Of a DNA stretch of 64,000 nt, positions 7,806 through 17,423 are shown in pieces. Location of the stretch: assembly GCA_944389455.1 (NCBI GenBank), contig CALXMK010000004.1, forward strand, positions 78,186 through 142,185, given 5' to 3'. The stretch is from an uncultured Verrucomicrobiota bacterium (lineage in GTDB: Bacteria > Verrucomicrobiota > Verrucomicrobiia > Limisphaerales > UBA1412). Each line of letters begins with the position of its first letter. Positions within the stretch are counted from its first letter, which is position 1. A model generated the notes under the pieces. It was given only the letters and a program-made list of their open reading frames with translations. It was not told where the DNA came from and ran no database searches. Position numbers and translations under genes: made by a program.

Positions 7806-8894
7806 TTATTTTTTCTCTGTTGCTGGGAAAATAAGCAGACGATCGGGTGGAATTTGGAAATTATTTATTGTCCCTATTTTTGAAATCAGTGGTGAGGTTA
7901 GCTGCAATTGTTTGAATTTTTTTTCAGGGAAGGTTTGGGATATCAGAGTGTTTTCGCAGAGAGCTCCCATATGAATGGTTTGAATGATGGAGGCTGAGAA
8001 TGTGTTTGCTGGCAAATCGTGTATATCGGATGGAAGTTGTATAATATTTTCAGGGCGAAAGCCTATCTGAACGGATGTTCCCGTTTTATAAGTATGGGTA
8101 ACATGAGTAATTTGCCAAAGAAAGTTGCCGGTCTTGACGGTAAGGTTATTTTGTTCACATTTTTCTATTTTGCCTTCTAACCAATCGATTTCTCCTAGAA
8201 AACCGGCTACGAATGGACTGTTAGGAAATTGATAAATTTCTGTGGGAGAGGCGTATTGTTCTATGATTCCTTCATTCATTACAGCGATACGTTGGGCCAG
8301 ACTTAGGGCCTCTGAGTGATCATGAGTGACATAAAGTGCAGTCAATCCGGTTTCGGAATGAATGCGCCGAATTTCATCGCGCATGGCCAGGCGGAGGCGA
8401 GTATCCAGATTGCAGAGGGGTTCGTCCAGAAGAAGAAGATCGGGGCGGATAATGATGGCACGAGCTAGGGCAACTCTCTGTTGTTGTCCCCCTGAGAGTT
8501 GATTGGGTGTGCGCTGCGCGTATTCCAGCATGCGGACAGTGGCAAGAGCTTCACGGACACGTTCTTTTTTTTCCTCTGCAGGGATTTTTCGTACATCCAG
8601 CCCATAGGCTACATTTTGTTCAACTGTTAAATGGGGCCATAGGGCGTAGTTTTGAAAAATCATTCCACAATTGCGCTGTTCGGGAGGAATATTATTGAAG
8701 CATTTGTCTCCGAAATAGATATTTCCGCTGTCAGGGGTATAGAATCCAGCCAGCAGACGCAAAAGTGTGGTTTTACCGCAGCCGCTTGGACCTAAAAGAA
8801 AAGTTAATTCACCGTCTTTGATTTCCAGAGATACTTGATTGACGGCTTTGAGGGAGCCGAAGTGTTTAGTGATGTTTTCCAATCTTATAAGCAT
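7806..8894 (-). CDS. ABC transporter ATP-binding protein (iron/polyamine/sulfate-type, with TOBE domain)
   Basis: Walker A GPSGCGKTT is at residues 35-43, Q-loop MIFQNYALWPH near 80, signature [14 protein letters not shown] near 135 and Walker B LLLLDEPLCNLD near 158, with the switch His in YVTHDHSEAL. After about residue 240 a TOBE-like beta domain follows (IGFRPENIIQL). This is the FbpC/PotA/CysA subfamily of importer ATPases. Unlike most members it has no neighbouring permease or binding-protein gene: both flanks are unrelated, so its membrane partner is encoded elsewhere or it is a shared ATPase. The substrate is not readable from sequence. Confidence 0.9.
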   Translation of the reverse strand: MLIRLENITKHFGSLKAVNQVSLEIKDGELTFLLGPSGCGKTTLLRLLAGFYTPDSGNIYFGDKCFNNIPPEQRNCGMIFQNYALWPHLTVEQNVAYGLDVRKIPAEEKKERVREALATVRMLEYAQRTPNQLSGGQQQRVALARAIIIRPDLLLLDEPLCNLDTRLRLAMRDEIRRIHSETGLTALYVTHDHSEALSLAQRIAVMNEGIIEQYASPTEIYQFPNSPFVAGFLGEIDWLEGKIEKCEQNNLTVKTGNFLWQITHVTHTYKTGTSVQIGFRPENIIQLPSDIHDLPANTFSASIIQTIHMGALCENTLISQTFPEKKFKQLQLTSPLISKIGTINNFQIPPDRLLIFPATEKK

Positions 8895-9178
8895 GATAAA
8901 GAGGGCGATTTATAGAGTTTCATCACTCTTGATAAGTTATTATTTTAGAATGTCATAGAGTTTAGGTCCAGTTTGTTTTATTGAATTTGATTCTAGGATG
9001 CTATGTGTTTCAGATAGAATATGTTAAATTAGAACTAATATAGTTGAAAGAGAGAAATTTTGTGTGAGGAAAACTAAATTGTATGCGTTATGTTCTGTTG
9101 TTTTTTTAATTTTATTAGAATACAGCAACAGATAATCCTTTTTTAAGATAAAATATCTATTTTATTGATGTAATAAGA
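8895..9178. other. AT-rich spacer upstream of the ABC ATPase gene
   Basis: About 280 bp with no convincing ORF, RNA or repeat. It should hold the promoter of the ABC ATPase gene, but I cannot place a convincing -35/-10 pair. Confidence 0.5.
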
Positions 9179-9211
9179 AGACCCCTCTGAGAAATATTCT
9201 CAAAGGGGTCT
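9179..9211 (-). terminator. Terminator downstream of pyruvate:ferredoxin oxidoreductase gene
   Basis: AGACCCCT (9179-9186) pairs with AGGGGTCT (9204-9211), and inside it GAGAA pairs with TTCTC. On the minus strand the stem is followed by TCTTATT. A second imperfect hairpin (AGAGCAGCC / GGCAGCTCT, about 9230-9252) lies between it and the stop codon. Confidence 0.75.
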
Positions 9212-9273
9212 TTGCTGAAATTGTTAGAGCAGAGCAGCCTAAGCGGCAGCTCTATTCCGACCGAGTTAATTCA

Positions 9274-12200
9274 TTATTGTTCAGGAGTTATCTGGCGTGC
9301 AGCCATGTATTGATATTTATTGAAGCGATTCAATGCATCCTCACAGGCTTCCTGAGTAAGCTCTGCCGCTTCATCAGGATTTGTCTTGCGAAGCATTTTG
9401 AAACGGTTTTCCGTTCCATAGAAGTCACTTACGGTACTCCCATTAGGATTGGGTTTGGAATCGAGCTGAAGAGGATTCTGTCCTGCCGCGGCACGATTAG
9501 GATCAAAGCGGTAGAGCAGGAGTGCTCCGGAGTCGACCAAAGCCTTTTGGTGTTTGGCACCGTCCTTCATATTGATACCATGATTGATACAATGGCTGTA
9601 AGCAATAATGAGGGATGGCCCGTCATGAGCTTCGGCTTCAAGCATGGCTTTGAGAACTTGATTATCATTGGCACCCATAGAAACGGAAGCTACATAAATG
9701 TTCTCATATGTCATGGCGATAAGACCAAGATCCTTCTTGCTGAGTGATTTGCCTGCAGCAGCGAATTTGGCGACAGCTCCCTTGGGTGTCGATTTAGAGC
9801 TTTGTCCACCGGTGTTGGAGTAGACTTCTGTATCGAGAACCAGGACGTTAACGTTCTTGCCGGAGGCCAGAACATGATCGAGTCCGCCGTAACCGATATC
9901 ATAGGCCCATCCATCTCCGCCCACAATCCAAACAGAGTGTTTGATGAGTGAATCGGCTATAGACAGGAGCATTTGAGCATCTGCAGAGGTATTATTGCTG
10001 AGTTTGCTCTTGAGTTCAGCTACGCGAGCACGCTGAGCGGCAATTTCGGCTTCATTGGTTTGTGAGGCATTGGTGAGTTCATTAACCAGTGTTTCACCCA
10101 GTGTAGAGACCATTTTGGCCAGGAGCTCTTTAGCGAATTGGTTTTGTTTGTCAATTGCGAGGCGGAAACCAAGACCAAATTCCGCGTTGTCCTCGAAGAG
10201 GGAGTTAGCCCAAGCTGGTCCTTGTCCACAGCTGTTCTTAGCGTATGGTGTGGTGGGGAGATTTCCACCATAGATAGAGCTGCAGCCAGTTGCGTTAGCA
10301 ATCATCAGGCGATCTCCAAATAGTTGTGTAAGCATTTTGACGTAAGGAGTTTCACCACAGGCTGCACAGGCTCCGGAGAATTCAAAGAGCGGACGCATAA
10401 CCTGCATTTGGCGCAGAGCGGAAGTCTTGATCTTGGAACGATCCGTATCTGGCAGCTGCATGAAGAATTTCCAGTTTTCCCCTTCGGATTCGCGCAGAGG
10501 CATTTGAGGAACCATGTTGATAGCTTTGGCTCCTTCCACAGTTTTACTCTTGGCAGGACATACTTCCACACAGATACCACAGCCGGTGCAGTCATGCACA
10601 GAGACTTGGAGTGTGAATTTGTTTCCTTTGAATTCTGGAACTTTGGAGTCTGTGCTCTTGAAAGAGGCGGGCGCATTGGTCAGTAAAGCAGGATCGTAGA
10701 TCTTGCCACGAATAACAGCATGAGGACAAATGGCAACGCACTTGAGACATTGGATACAGGTAGCAGGATCCCATGAGGGGATTTCCAGAGCCAGATCCCG
10801 TTTTTCGTAGCGGGATGTATCGGTCGGGAATTTTCCGTCGACTACTGGCATGAAGGCGCTTACAGGCATGTCATCTCCATTACCCGCGATGATAGGACCT
10901 AGTGTGTTTTTAACAAATTCTGTGGCGTCTGAGCTAGTAGGAGGAAGGAGTTCCTTGGTTCCTATACGATTTGGAATAGCTACTTCAAAGAGACATTCCA
11001 GTGTCTTATCTACGGCAGCGATATTTTTAGCTACGACGTCATCTCCTTTTTTACCGTAGGTTTTCTTGATTGAGGTTTTGATTTTCTCAATGGCAATATC
11101 CCGAGGCATAACATTGGAGAGGGCAAAGAAGCAGACTTGCATAATGGTGTTAATGCGGCTGCCCATTCCGGTGTCGTGAGCGACTTTGTTGGCATCGATA
11201 ACAAAGAGGCGTGCTTTCTTTTCCAACAGAGATTTCTGAGTTACTGCTGGAAGCGTATCCCAAACCTGATCAGCGCTAAAAGGTGTATTGAGTAGCAATG
11301 TGCCACCAGGTACAAGTGCTGCTGACATATCGTAACGATCAGGAAAGGTCGGTTGATGACATGCCACGAAGTTGGCTTTGCTGATATAGTAGGAGGAACG
11401 GATTGGATTCGGGCCAAAACGAACATGTGAAATGGTCATGGAACCGGACTTCTTAGAGTCATAAACGAAGTAACCTTGAGCGTATTGTTCCTCACCGATA
11501 ATCTTGATGGTATTCTTATTTGCACCAACTGTGCCGTCTGAACCAAGTCCGTAGAAGAGAGCGCGGATGACATTGTCAGGTTCAGTGGAGAAGTGTTTGT
11601 CAACGGGCAGACTTAGGTGAGTAACGTCATCGGTGATCCCTACGGTAAACTGAAGTTTAGGATTGTCGGAAGCGAGGTTATCGTAGACGGCTTTGACTTG
11701 AGCAGGAGTAAAATCTTTGGAAGCCAAGCCGTAGCGTCCGCCGCAGACCAAAGGCATTCCATTCTTCAGATGGGAACAGCCGCAGGCAGTAGCTTTAGTC
11801 AAAGAGCAGATCACATCCTGGAAAAGAGGTTCCCCTGTAGCTCCGGGTTCTTTGGTTCGATCTAGTACAGCGATTTTCCGAGTGGTTTCTGGCAGGGCTT
11901 CGATAAAAGCGCGTGCATCAAAGGGTCTGTAGAGACGAACTTTGAGCAGTCCGAGCTTGGCTCCCTGTTCATTGAGAGCATTGATGGTTTCGTGTGCGAC
12001 TTCTGCTCCAGATCCCATAATGATAAGAACTTTTTCAGCATCAGGAGCTCCGACATATTCAAAGAGTTTATATTGGCGACCTGTAAGCTGGGCAAATTTA
12101 TCCATATATTTTTGGACAATTGACGGACAGGCATTATAGAAAGTATTGCTGCATTCTCTGGCTTGGAAGAAAACGTCAGGATTTTGAGCTGTTCCGCGAA

Positions 12201-12843
12201 TAGAGGGAGCAGCGGGGTTGAGTGCTCTTTGGCGATGGGCAATGACGAATCTATCATCGATCATCTCTCGGATGATTTCCTCAGGAACGATTTCAATTTT
12301 GGATACCTCGTGTGAGGTGCGGAATCCATCAAAAAAGTGCATGAAAGGAATGCGAGATTCCAATGTAGAGGCATGCGCAATCAGTGCAAAATCCATGGCT
12401 TCTTGGACAGAAGCGGAGGAGAGCATAGCAAAACCAGTGCTGCGGGCGCTCATAACGTCGCTATGATCGCCGAAAATAGAAAGTGCGTGAGTAGCCAGAG
12501 CTCGAGCCGAAATATGGAAAACCGTTGGAATCAATTCACCGGCAATTTTGAACATGTTGGGAATTTTGAGCAGCAGACCTTGTGAAGCTGTAAAAGTGGT
12601 AGTTAGAGCGCCAGAAAGGAGAGAACCGTGGACTGTACCGGCGGCGCCACCTTCACTTTGCATTTCCATTACTGAAGGAACGGTGCCCCATAAATTTTTT
12701 ATTCCTTTAGCAGACCACTCATCGCACCACTCCGCCATTGTAGAGGAGGGAGTAATGGGGTAGATTCCGCAGACTTCACTGCAGCGATAGGCAATATAGG
12801 CGGCCGCCTCATTGCCATCTATTGTTACAAATTTCTTAGACAT
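9274..12843 (-). CDS. nifJ: Pyruvate:ferredoxin (flavodoxin) oxidoreductase, single-chain
   Basis: Oxidatively decarboxylates pyruvate to acetyl-CoA, passing electrons to ferredoxin or flavodoxin in the cytosol. The single chain of about 1189 aa has the full homodimeric order: pyrimidine-binding domain (GIYPITPSSTMAEWCDEW), a middle domain, two 4Fe-4S clusters in a ferredoxin domain (CIQCLKCVAICP from C696, CTGCGICVEVCP from C752), proximal-cluster cysteines in CAACGETPY and ATGCSSIYGG, then the TPP domain with GGDGWAYDIGYGGLDHV and EVYSNTGGQ. The ATG at 12843 is chosen over the TTG at 12864 because AGGTAAG lies just upstream of the ATG. It is flanked by spacers and terminators, so it is monocistronic. 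It points to fermentative or anaerobic metabolism. Confidence 0.97.
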   Translation of the reverse strand: MSKKFVTIDGNEAAAYIAYRCSEVCGIYPITPSSTMAEWCDEWSAKGIKNLWGTVPSVMEMQSEGGAAGTVHGSLLSGALTTTFTASQGLLLKIPNMFKIAGELIPTVFHISARALATHALSIFGDHSDVMSARSTGFAMLSSASVQEAMDFALIAHASTLESRIPFMHFFDGFRTSHEVSKIEIVPEEIIREMIDDRFVIAHRQRALNPAAPSIRGTAQNPDVFFQARECSNTFYNACPSIVQKYMDKFAQLTGRQYKLFEYVGAPDAEKVLIIMGSGAEVAHETINALNEQGAKLGLLKVRLYRPFDARAFIEALPETTRKIAVLDRTKEPGATGEPLFQDVICSLTKATACGCSHLKNGMPLVCGGRYGLASKDFTPAQVKAVYDNLASDNPKLQFTVGITDDVTHLSLPVDKHFSTEPDNVIRALFYGLGSDGTVGANKNTIKIIGEEQYAQGYFVYDSKKSGSMTISHVRFGPNPIRSSYYISKANFVACHQPTFPDRYDMSAALVPGGTLLLNTPFSADQVWDTLPAVTQKSLLEKKARLFVIDANKVAHDTGMGSRINTIMQVCFFALSNVMPRDIAIEKIKTSIKKTYGKKGDDVVAKNIAAVDKTLECLFEVAIPNRIGTKELLPPTSSDATEFVKNTLGPIIAGNGDDMPVSAFMPVVDGKFPTDTSRYEKRDLALEIPSWDPATCIQCLKCVAICPHAVIRGKIYDPALLTNAPASFKSTDSKVPEFKGNKFTLQVSVHDCTGCGICVEVCPAKSKTVEGAKAINMVPQMPLRESEGENWKFFMQLPDTDRSKIKTSALRQMQVMRPLFEFSGACAACGETPYVKMLTQLFGDRLMIANATGCSSIYGGNLPTTPYAKNSCGQGPAWANSLFEDNAEFGLGFRLAIDKQNQFAKELLAKMVSTLGETLVNELTNASQTNEAEIAAQRARVAELKSKLSNNTSADAQMLLSIADSLIKHSVWIVGGDGWAYDIGYGGLDHVLASGKNVNVLVLDTEVYSNTGGQSSKSTPKGAVAKFAAAGKSLSKKDLGLIAMTYENIYVASVSMGANDNQVLKAMLEAEAHDGPSLIIAYSHCINHGINMKDGAKHQKALVDSGALLLYRFDPNRAAAGQNPLQLDSKPNPNGSTVSDFYGTENRFKMLRKTNPDEAAELTQEACEDALNRFNKYQYMAARQITPEQ

Positions 12844-13140
12844 AAGCTTACCTAAAACAATCAATTACCGAATAGCTAAAACTGTTTCGGAGCCGAAAAC
12901 GGGGAGTATATCCACGCACGACTTACCGTATTATGTCAGTTAAGAAAGAAATTTGCGAGTGATTTTTTCCTTTGCAATAAGGTGTTTCGATAAAAAATTA
13001 TTTTGGAATTGTATATTTAGGATGTCATTCTTTGTTTTAAGAAGAGGAAGAATATTTTTAGATTTGAGAAGAGATGAGAAGGAAAATCAGATTTGAATAT
13101 TTGATGAGGTTCAGCGGTTTCAAAGCAAGTGAAAGTAAAA
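12844..13140. other. Spacer upstream of the pyruvate:ferredoxin oxidoreductase gene
   Basis: About 300 bp of AT-rich non-coding sequence between the oxidoreductase start and the terminator of the lamin-tail gene. It must contain the oxidoreductase promoter; I see no riboswitch-like fold or ORF. Confidence 0.5.
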
Positions 13141-13184
13141 AAGAAGACGGCCTTGTGTCAAATTGATTTATGAGCCGTCTTCTT
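13141..13184 (-). terminator. Terminator of the lamin-tail protein gene
   Basis: Perfect 11-bp stem AAGAAGACGGC (13141-13151) and GCCGTCTTCTT (13174-13184). On the minus strand it runs directly into TTTTTTTAC, a strong intrinsic terminator 50 bp after the stop. Confidence 0.9.
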
Positions 13185-13235
13185 GCGAATGATTACTTCG
13201 GAATCATTCCCTGTTTTTCAGATTTTGGTATTGTT

Positions 13236-15551
13236 TTATTTTACCGTAACTACTCGATAGAAGAGTGCTCCGGTTTTTGAAGGTGTATCGTTCAGTATGA
13301 TGGAACGAGCTTCGCCGGCTTCAACTGTTTCCCACAATGTCCATGTTCCTGTAATGGAATCGGAAGTTTGTATTTCGTATGTGACTCCGACTTGAGCTTG
13401 AAATTGAATGGAGATGTTTCCGTCCACAATAGCGGCGGTTATTTCGACAGGATCAACGGGAGCTTGCTCTCGGGGGTTAGTTCCGTCGAGGTAGTGTTGG
13501 AGATTGGTAATGCCGTCACCATTAGCATCTTCATTAGCATCCGCTGGATTGAAGGGGTCAAATTGCCAGGTTAATTCCCAGTCATCAGGCATTTGATCAA
13601 AATCCTGATCGGTTGTGCCAACAGAGGATCTTCTGCCGGGGGTGACATTTAGAGTCGAGTCTGTTCCAAGATAGGTTCCCCATGAGGAGGATTGATTGGC
13701 ATACTCAAAAGCATTGAGCCGTTGCAGACTCTTACCGGTCGCTTTGGCGTCGGTGGGCCAGGGAGTATCACAGGTGTAGCGAACGCTGTCTATTGCGTAA
13801 TAGGGAATGAATCCGTCGCTTTCTGGTTTATCGGGGAAGAGCAGGTCAATGGTTTCTCCATCATTAGAGAGTTTACCGGAGTATGGACCAAAGAAAGGAG
13901 TTTCAGCTGGAACATTGAATTTGATTCGAAAAGATTCTTCTTCCGCTGAGTCAGGACTAAATGGGACGATCAGAGCGTATTGTCCCGGTTCAATCACCGT
14001 TCCTATGGGGAAGGTATAGGTGACTCCGTTGCCAATCATCGCCATTCCTTCCGGGTTATCGGGATACCAGAGTTCAACCGGTTGATCGGTGATGTTGAAA
14101 ATTTCAATAAATTCTTCATTAGTCGGTTCAGTAGTGCCTGCTGGACGATAATGAAGTTCATTGATAACCAGAGGGCCCATCAATATATCTGAATTGGGGG
14201 CTTCCATGGTTGGAGTAACGGAGAGGGGATAGAAAATTTGCCCATCCGTGTTGACAACCCGGATAAAGGAGAAGTTATTGGGGGCAGCGCCAAAGTCAAC
14301 CTGACTGCGGTAACCAGTTTCGACACCGTTTCGGATTTCAGTTAGAATTGCAGAGTCCCCCTCATAGGAATTCAGTTTAAAGGGTTCGTTGCAGTTGGGA
14401 TTATTTTCATCCGAGAATTCATATTCTGTAACTACCAAGAATCCACCGGGTTGAATGATTGTACCGTTAGGGAATACATAGCGAGTACGGTTTTTATGGG
14501 TGTCACTCAATCCCCAACCGGAGATATCGACTTCCGAGGAAGAGATATTGAGCAGTTCAATAAAATCCGGATCAGTTTCTGGGGGATCAGAATGAGTCAT
14601 GAGTTCATTGATAACGACAGTTTCCAGCTCTAAATAGTTACTTTTGCCAGGCGAACCATAACCGGGCTGTTTACGAATATTGGTAGCCCCATCAGGTATA
14701 CGCCCATAGGATTCGTTATCGACCATATCAGGATAAACGAGGACGTTAATAGTGCCGCCATTGGGAGTCATAAGCGCAATATCGTCGCTGGTTTTGCCGA
14801 GTTTAAAATTAACATGGTCTTTGCCGGCAGCGGTATCTTCATCGGCATAGTAAACGAGGAATGCATCAGAACCAGTTCCGATAAAGGTCAGATCATGAAT
14901 TTTAAACATGGTAGGGTCTTTGCTGGGTTTAGTTGTAAGGTAGTATCCTCCAAGGGCTACTGGATTATTACCGGCATTATAGAGTTCTAACCAGTCATCC
15001 GGGCCTGCGCAGCATTCATTAACCTTCACATTGGCTATACTTCCCAGAGTTTGGGCTTGATTGGGGGCACCTGGAGTAGGAATACAGAGATTGAAAGTGC
15101 CTGTGCCATCTGTTGTACGGCCAGAGCTGAAATCTTTAATCTGCGGGCCGTAATCGAGTGTGTCAATAGGACTAGTGCTTGATTCTGCAGAGTACAAGAG
15201 AATTGTTCCTCCACTGGCTGGGAGATTAAAGCCAGTATTAGTATTGTTTTGAGGGTCAGATGAATCGCAGCGGATAACATAGTATCCTTTGGCAGAAATG
15301 GTGGCATCGGCCGGGAATGAGTATTGACGAGGATTAGCAGTGGAGAGTGATAAACTCATTCCTTGCAGGGAAACCTCTGTGGTTCCATTGTTATAGAGCT
15401 CAATCCAGTCGCAGGTGCTTCCTTCAACCGGGTATGAACCATTACTGGTAAGAGCTTCATTAATCACAATTTGTGCTTGAAGGCTGGTAATAGCCCCAGT
15501 GAGAAGCAGGGATGCAGTATTCAGACCATATAGGATGTTTCTCTTTTTCAT
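13236..15551 (-). CDS. Secreted multi-domain lamin-tail (LTD) protein
   Basis: A signal peptide (MKKRNILYGLNTASLLLTGAITSLQA) precedes four lamin-tail-like domains, each opening with a (V)INE motif and a W/FIELYN core: IVINEALTS...DWIELYNNG, VKVNECCAG...DWLELYNAG, VVINELMTH...DFIELLNIS, and LVINELHYR...EFIEIFNIT. Next comes a calcium-binding, thrombospondin-3/dockerin-like stretch (DANEDANGDGITNLQHYLDG), then a short C-terminal beta domain (VTYEIQTSDSITGTWTLWETV) of a kind common at the ends of exported Verrucomicrobial proteins. The ATG at 15551 is preferred to the TTG at 15569. The function is unknown; LTDs in secreted bacterial proteins often accompany nucleases or surface CotH kinases, but no enzyme domain is visible here. 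Confidence 0.88.
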   Translation of the reverse strand: MKKRNILYGLNTASLLLTGAITSLQAQIVINEALTSNGSYPVEGSTCDWIELYNNGTTEVSLQGMSLSLSTANPRQYSFPADATISAKGYYVIRCDSSDPQNNTNTGFNLPASGGTILLYSAESSTSPIDTLDYGPQIKDFSSGRTTDGTGTFNLCIPTPGAPNQAQTLGSIANVKVNECCAGPDDWLELYNAGNNPVALGGYYLTTKPSKDPTMFKIHDLTFIGTGSDAFLVYYADEDTAAGKDHVNFKLGKTSDDIALMTPNGGTINVLVYPDMVDNESYGRIPDGATNIRKQPGYGSPGKSNYLELETVVINELMTHSDPPETDPDFIELLNISSSEVDISGWGLSDTHKNRTRYVFPNGTIIQPGGFLVVTEYEFSDENNPNCNEPFKLNSYEGDSAILTEIRNGVETGYRSQVDFGAAPNNFSFIRVVNTDGQIFYPLSVTPTMEAPNSDILMGPLVINELHYRPAGTTEPTNEEFIEIFNITDQPVELWYPDNPEGMAMIGNGVTYTFPIGTVIEPGQYALIVPFSPDSAEEESFRIKFNVPAETPFFGPYSGKLSNDGETIDLLFPDKPESDGFIPYYAIDSVRYTCDTPWPTDAKATGKSLQRLNAFEYANQSSSWGTYLGTDSTLNVTPGRRSSVGTTDQDFDQMPDDWELTWQFDPFNPADANEDANGDGITNLQHYLDGTNPREQAPVDPVEITAAIVDGNISIQFQAQVGVTYEIQTSDSITGTWTLWETVEAGEARSIILNDTPSKTGALFYRVVTVK

Positions 15552-15733
15552 AAATATTCTCTGGTTCAAGATGTTTTACTGTCAATACGGTGGAATTTTT
15601 TTTGAGAATATACCCAAACCGCTGATAAAAAGTTCAGCATCTCAACTCATGCGGAAATATAGCATGTTTTATGCCAGAGGTCAATTTACTGCTCTGTGGA
15701 GTAAGGGAAAGAAGTAGAAAAGCATGAAAAAGT

Positions 15734-15779
15734 GAGGCGGACTACCATTCCCTGCATCCACAGGGCGGACGCCCGCCTC
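15734..15779. repeat. GC-rich nested hairpin in the ahcY/LTD spacer
   Basis: The outer stem is GAGGCGG (15734-15740) with CCGCCTC (15773-15779); the inner stem is CCCTG (15750-15754) with CAGGG (15761-15765) around CATCCA. It stands out as very GC-rich within AT-rich non-coding DNA. It lacks a T tract on either strand, which argues against a terminator. It could be a REP-like palindromic element or a structured RNA. No second copy was noticed in the window. Confidence 0.5.
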
Positions 15780-16005
15780 GATAACATACAGTTATCTCTG
15801 TAACAATGTGGGATACTAATGTAAAAGTTAAAAGCTGTCAATAAAGAAGGAGAAAAAGATTAGAAAATAGATACATCTATTCCTATTTCTTTTTAAAGAG
15901 TGGGTATAAAGGGATATTTCTAAATTTACTTTTTCCCTCAATCATTGGGGAAAAGACATTTAGTCTATTAATAGAAATACGTTTTTTATTTTTGAGGAAA
16001 ATAGA
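15780..16005. other. Remaining AT-rich spacer between LTD and ahcY genes
   Basis: No ORF. It holds a 16-bp palindrome AATAGAT-AC-ATCTATT at 15866-15881 and a short TTTTCCC/GGGGAAAA inverted repeat near 15930-15956. Either could act on the lamin-tail promoter, which must lie between here and 15551. Confidence 0.4.
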
Positions 16006-16054
16006 ACGAGAGTCAGAGCTGCCTTATTATTAAAAGCAAATTTCTAACTCCCGT
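16006..16054 (-). terminator. Probable terminator of metK-ahcY
   Basis: ACGAGAGTCAGA (16006-16017) pairs with TCTAACTCCCGT (16043-16054), a 12-bp stem needing two G-U pairs, 18 bp after the ahcY stop. The following T tract on the minus strand is weak, so this is only a fair call. Confidence 0.5.
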
Positions 16055-16071
16055 ACTGTGTAATAAAAGAA

Positions 16072-17403
16072 TTAATAGCGATAATTTTCCGCCTTATAAG
16101 GTCCTTCTATAGGAACTCCTAAATAGTCGGCCTGTTTCTGGGTCAAACGGGTTAATTTAACTCCCAATTTGCCCAAATGGAGACGAGCGACTTTTTCATC
16201 CAGGATTTTAGGCAGAATATAGACTTTTTTGTCATATTTGCCATTATTGCGGTTTTGCCATAATTCAATCTGTGCCAGAACCTGATTGGTAAAGCTGGCG
16301 CTCATGACAAAGCTGGGATGACCGCTGGCGCAGCCGAGATTGACAAGACGTCCTGCGGCAAGAACGATTAGGCGCTTGCCGTTAGGCCAGACAAAGATGT
16401 CTACCTGTGGTTTGACTTCAATCCGTTTGAGTGTGGGATCGTCGTATAAGGAGCCTACATTGACTTCGGAGTCGAAGTGACCAATGTTGCAGACAATGGC
16501 TTCACTCTTCATACGATCCATATGTTGGCGTGTGATAACGTCCACATTGCCGGTAGTTGTTACAAAGATGTCACCATATTCGCAAGCTTCATCCAGAAGG
16601 ACAACTTGGTAGCCTTCCATTGCAGCTTGAAGGGCGTTGATGGGATCAATTTCAGTTACAACAACTCTGGCTCCCATACCGCGTGCACTTTGAGCACAGC
16701 CTTTGCCAACATCACCGTAGCCGCAGACAACGACGACCTTACCTGCGACCATGACGTCAGTGGCGCGTTTGACTCCGTCCAGGAAGGACTCACGGCAGCC
16801 GTAGAGATTGTCAAATTTGCTCTTGGTGCAGGAGTCATTTACATTGAAAGCGGGGACGTGGAGAGTTCCCATTTTTTCACGCTGAAATAGACGGTGTACT
16901 CCGGTAGTTGTTTCTTCCGAGAGTCCATAGATACCGGGTAAAAGGTCAGTAAATTTATCATGGACGGCATTGGTGAGGTCACCACCATCATCCAGGATCA
17001 TGTTCAGCTGAGAGCCATCAGGCCAATGAAGAGTTTGTTCAATACACCAATCGTATTCTTCCAGGGTTTCGCCTTTCCAGGCAAAAACGGGAATACCGGC
17101 AGCGGCGATGGCCGCAGCGGCTTGATTTTGAGTGGAGAAAATGTTGCAGCTGGACCAGCGGACTTCGGCTCCAAGTTTTACAAGTGTTTCAATCAGAACG
17201 GCGGTTTCGATAGTCATGTGGAGACAGCCTGCGATTTTAGCCCCTTTCAGAGGTTGGGCGGCGGCGTATTCTTCACGCAGTGCCATCAATCCAGGCATTT
17301 CGTTTTCCGCCATGGTGATCTCTTGTCTGCCCCATTCGGCTAGAGAGATATCGGCTATTTTATAATCTTTGTTTTGGGTACAGTTATTACAATGACTTGA
17401 CAT
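16072..17403 (-). CDS. ahcY: Adenosylhomocysteinase (S-adenosyl-L-homocysteine hydrolase)
   Basis: Splits S-adenosylhomocysteine reversibly to adenosine and homocysteine, using tightly bound NAD, and so clears the product inhibitor of methyltransferases. Visible signatures are [15 protein letters not shown] (substrate site), [14 protein letters not shown] (catalytic Lys/Asp region), the NAD-binding [13 protein letters not shown], and the C-terminal [11 protein letters not shown] and [10 protein letters not shown]. The C-terminal Lys and Tyr reach across the dimer into the NAD site. Length 443 aa is typical of the bacterial type. It begins 20 bp after metK, so the two enzymes before and after SAM-dependent methylation are co-transcribed. 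Confidence 0.98.
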   Translation of the reverse strand: MSSHCNNCTQNKDYKIADISLAEWGRQEITMAENEMPGLMALREEYAAAQPLKGAKIAGCLHMTIETAVLIETLVKLGAEVRWSSCNIFSTQNQAAAAIAAAGIPVFAWKGETLEEYDWCIEQTLHWPDGSQLNMILDDGGDLTNAVHDKFTDLLPGIYGLSEETTTGVHRLFQREKMGTLHVPAFNVNDSCTKSKFDNLYGCRESFLDGVKRATDVMVAGKVVVVCGYGDVGKGCAQSARGMGARVVVTEIDPINALQAAMEGYQVVLLDEACEYGDIFVTTTGNVDVITRQHMDRMKSEAIVCNIGHFDSEVNVGSLYDDPTLKRIEVKPQVDIFVWPNGKRLIVLAAGRLVNLGCASGHPSFVMSASFTNQVLAQIELWQNRNNGKYDKKVYILPKILDEKVARLHLGKLGVKLTRLTQKQADYLGVPIEGPYKAENYRY

Positions 17404-17423
17404 AACAAAATATTTAAAAGTTA

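Noticed and set aside
9274..12843. Several opposite-strand ORFs of 60 to 156 codons inside the pyruvate:ferredoxin oxidoreductase gene
   Set aside because: They overlap a long, clearly homologous reading frame, have no ribosome sites and no recognisable domains; they are frame shadows.
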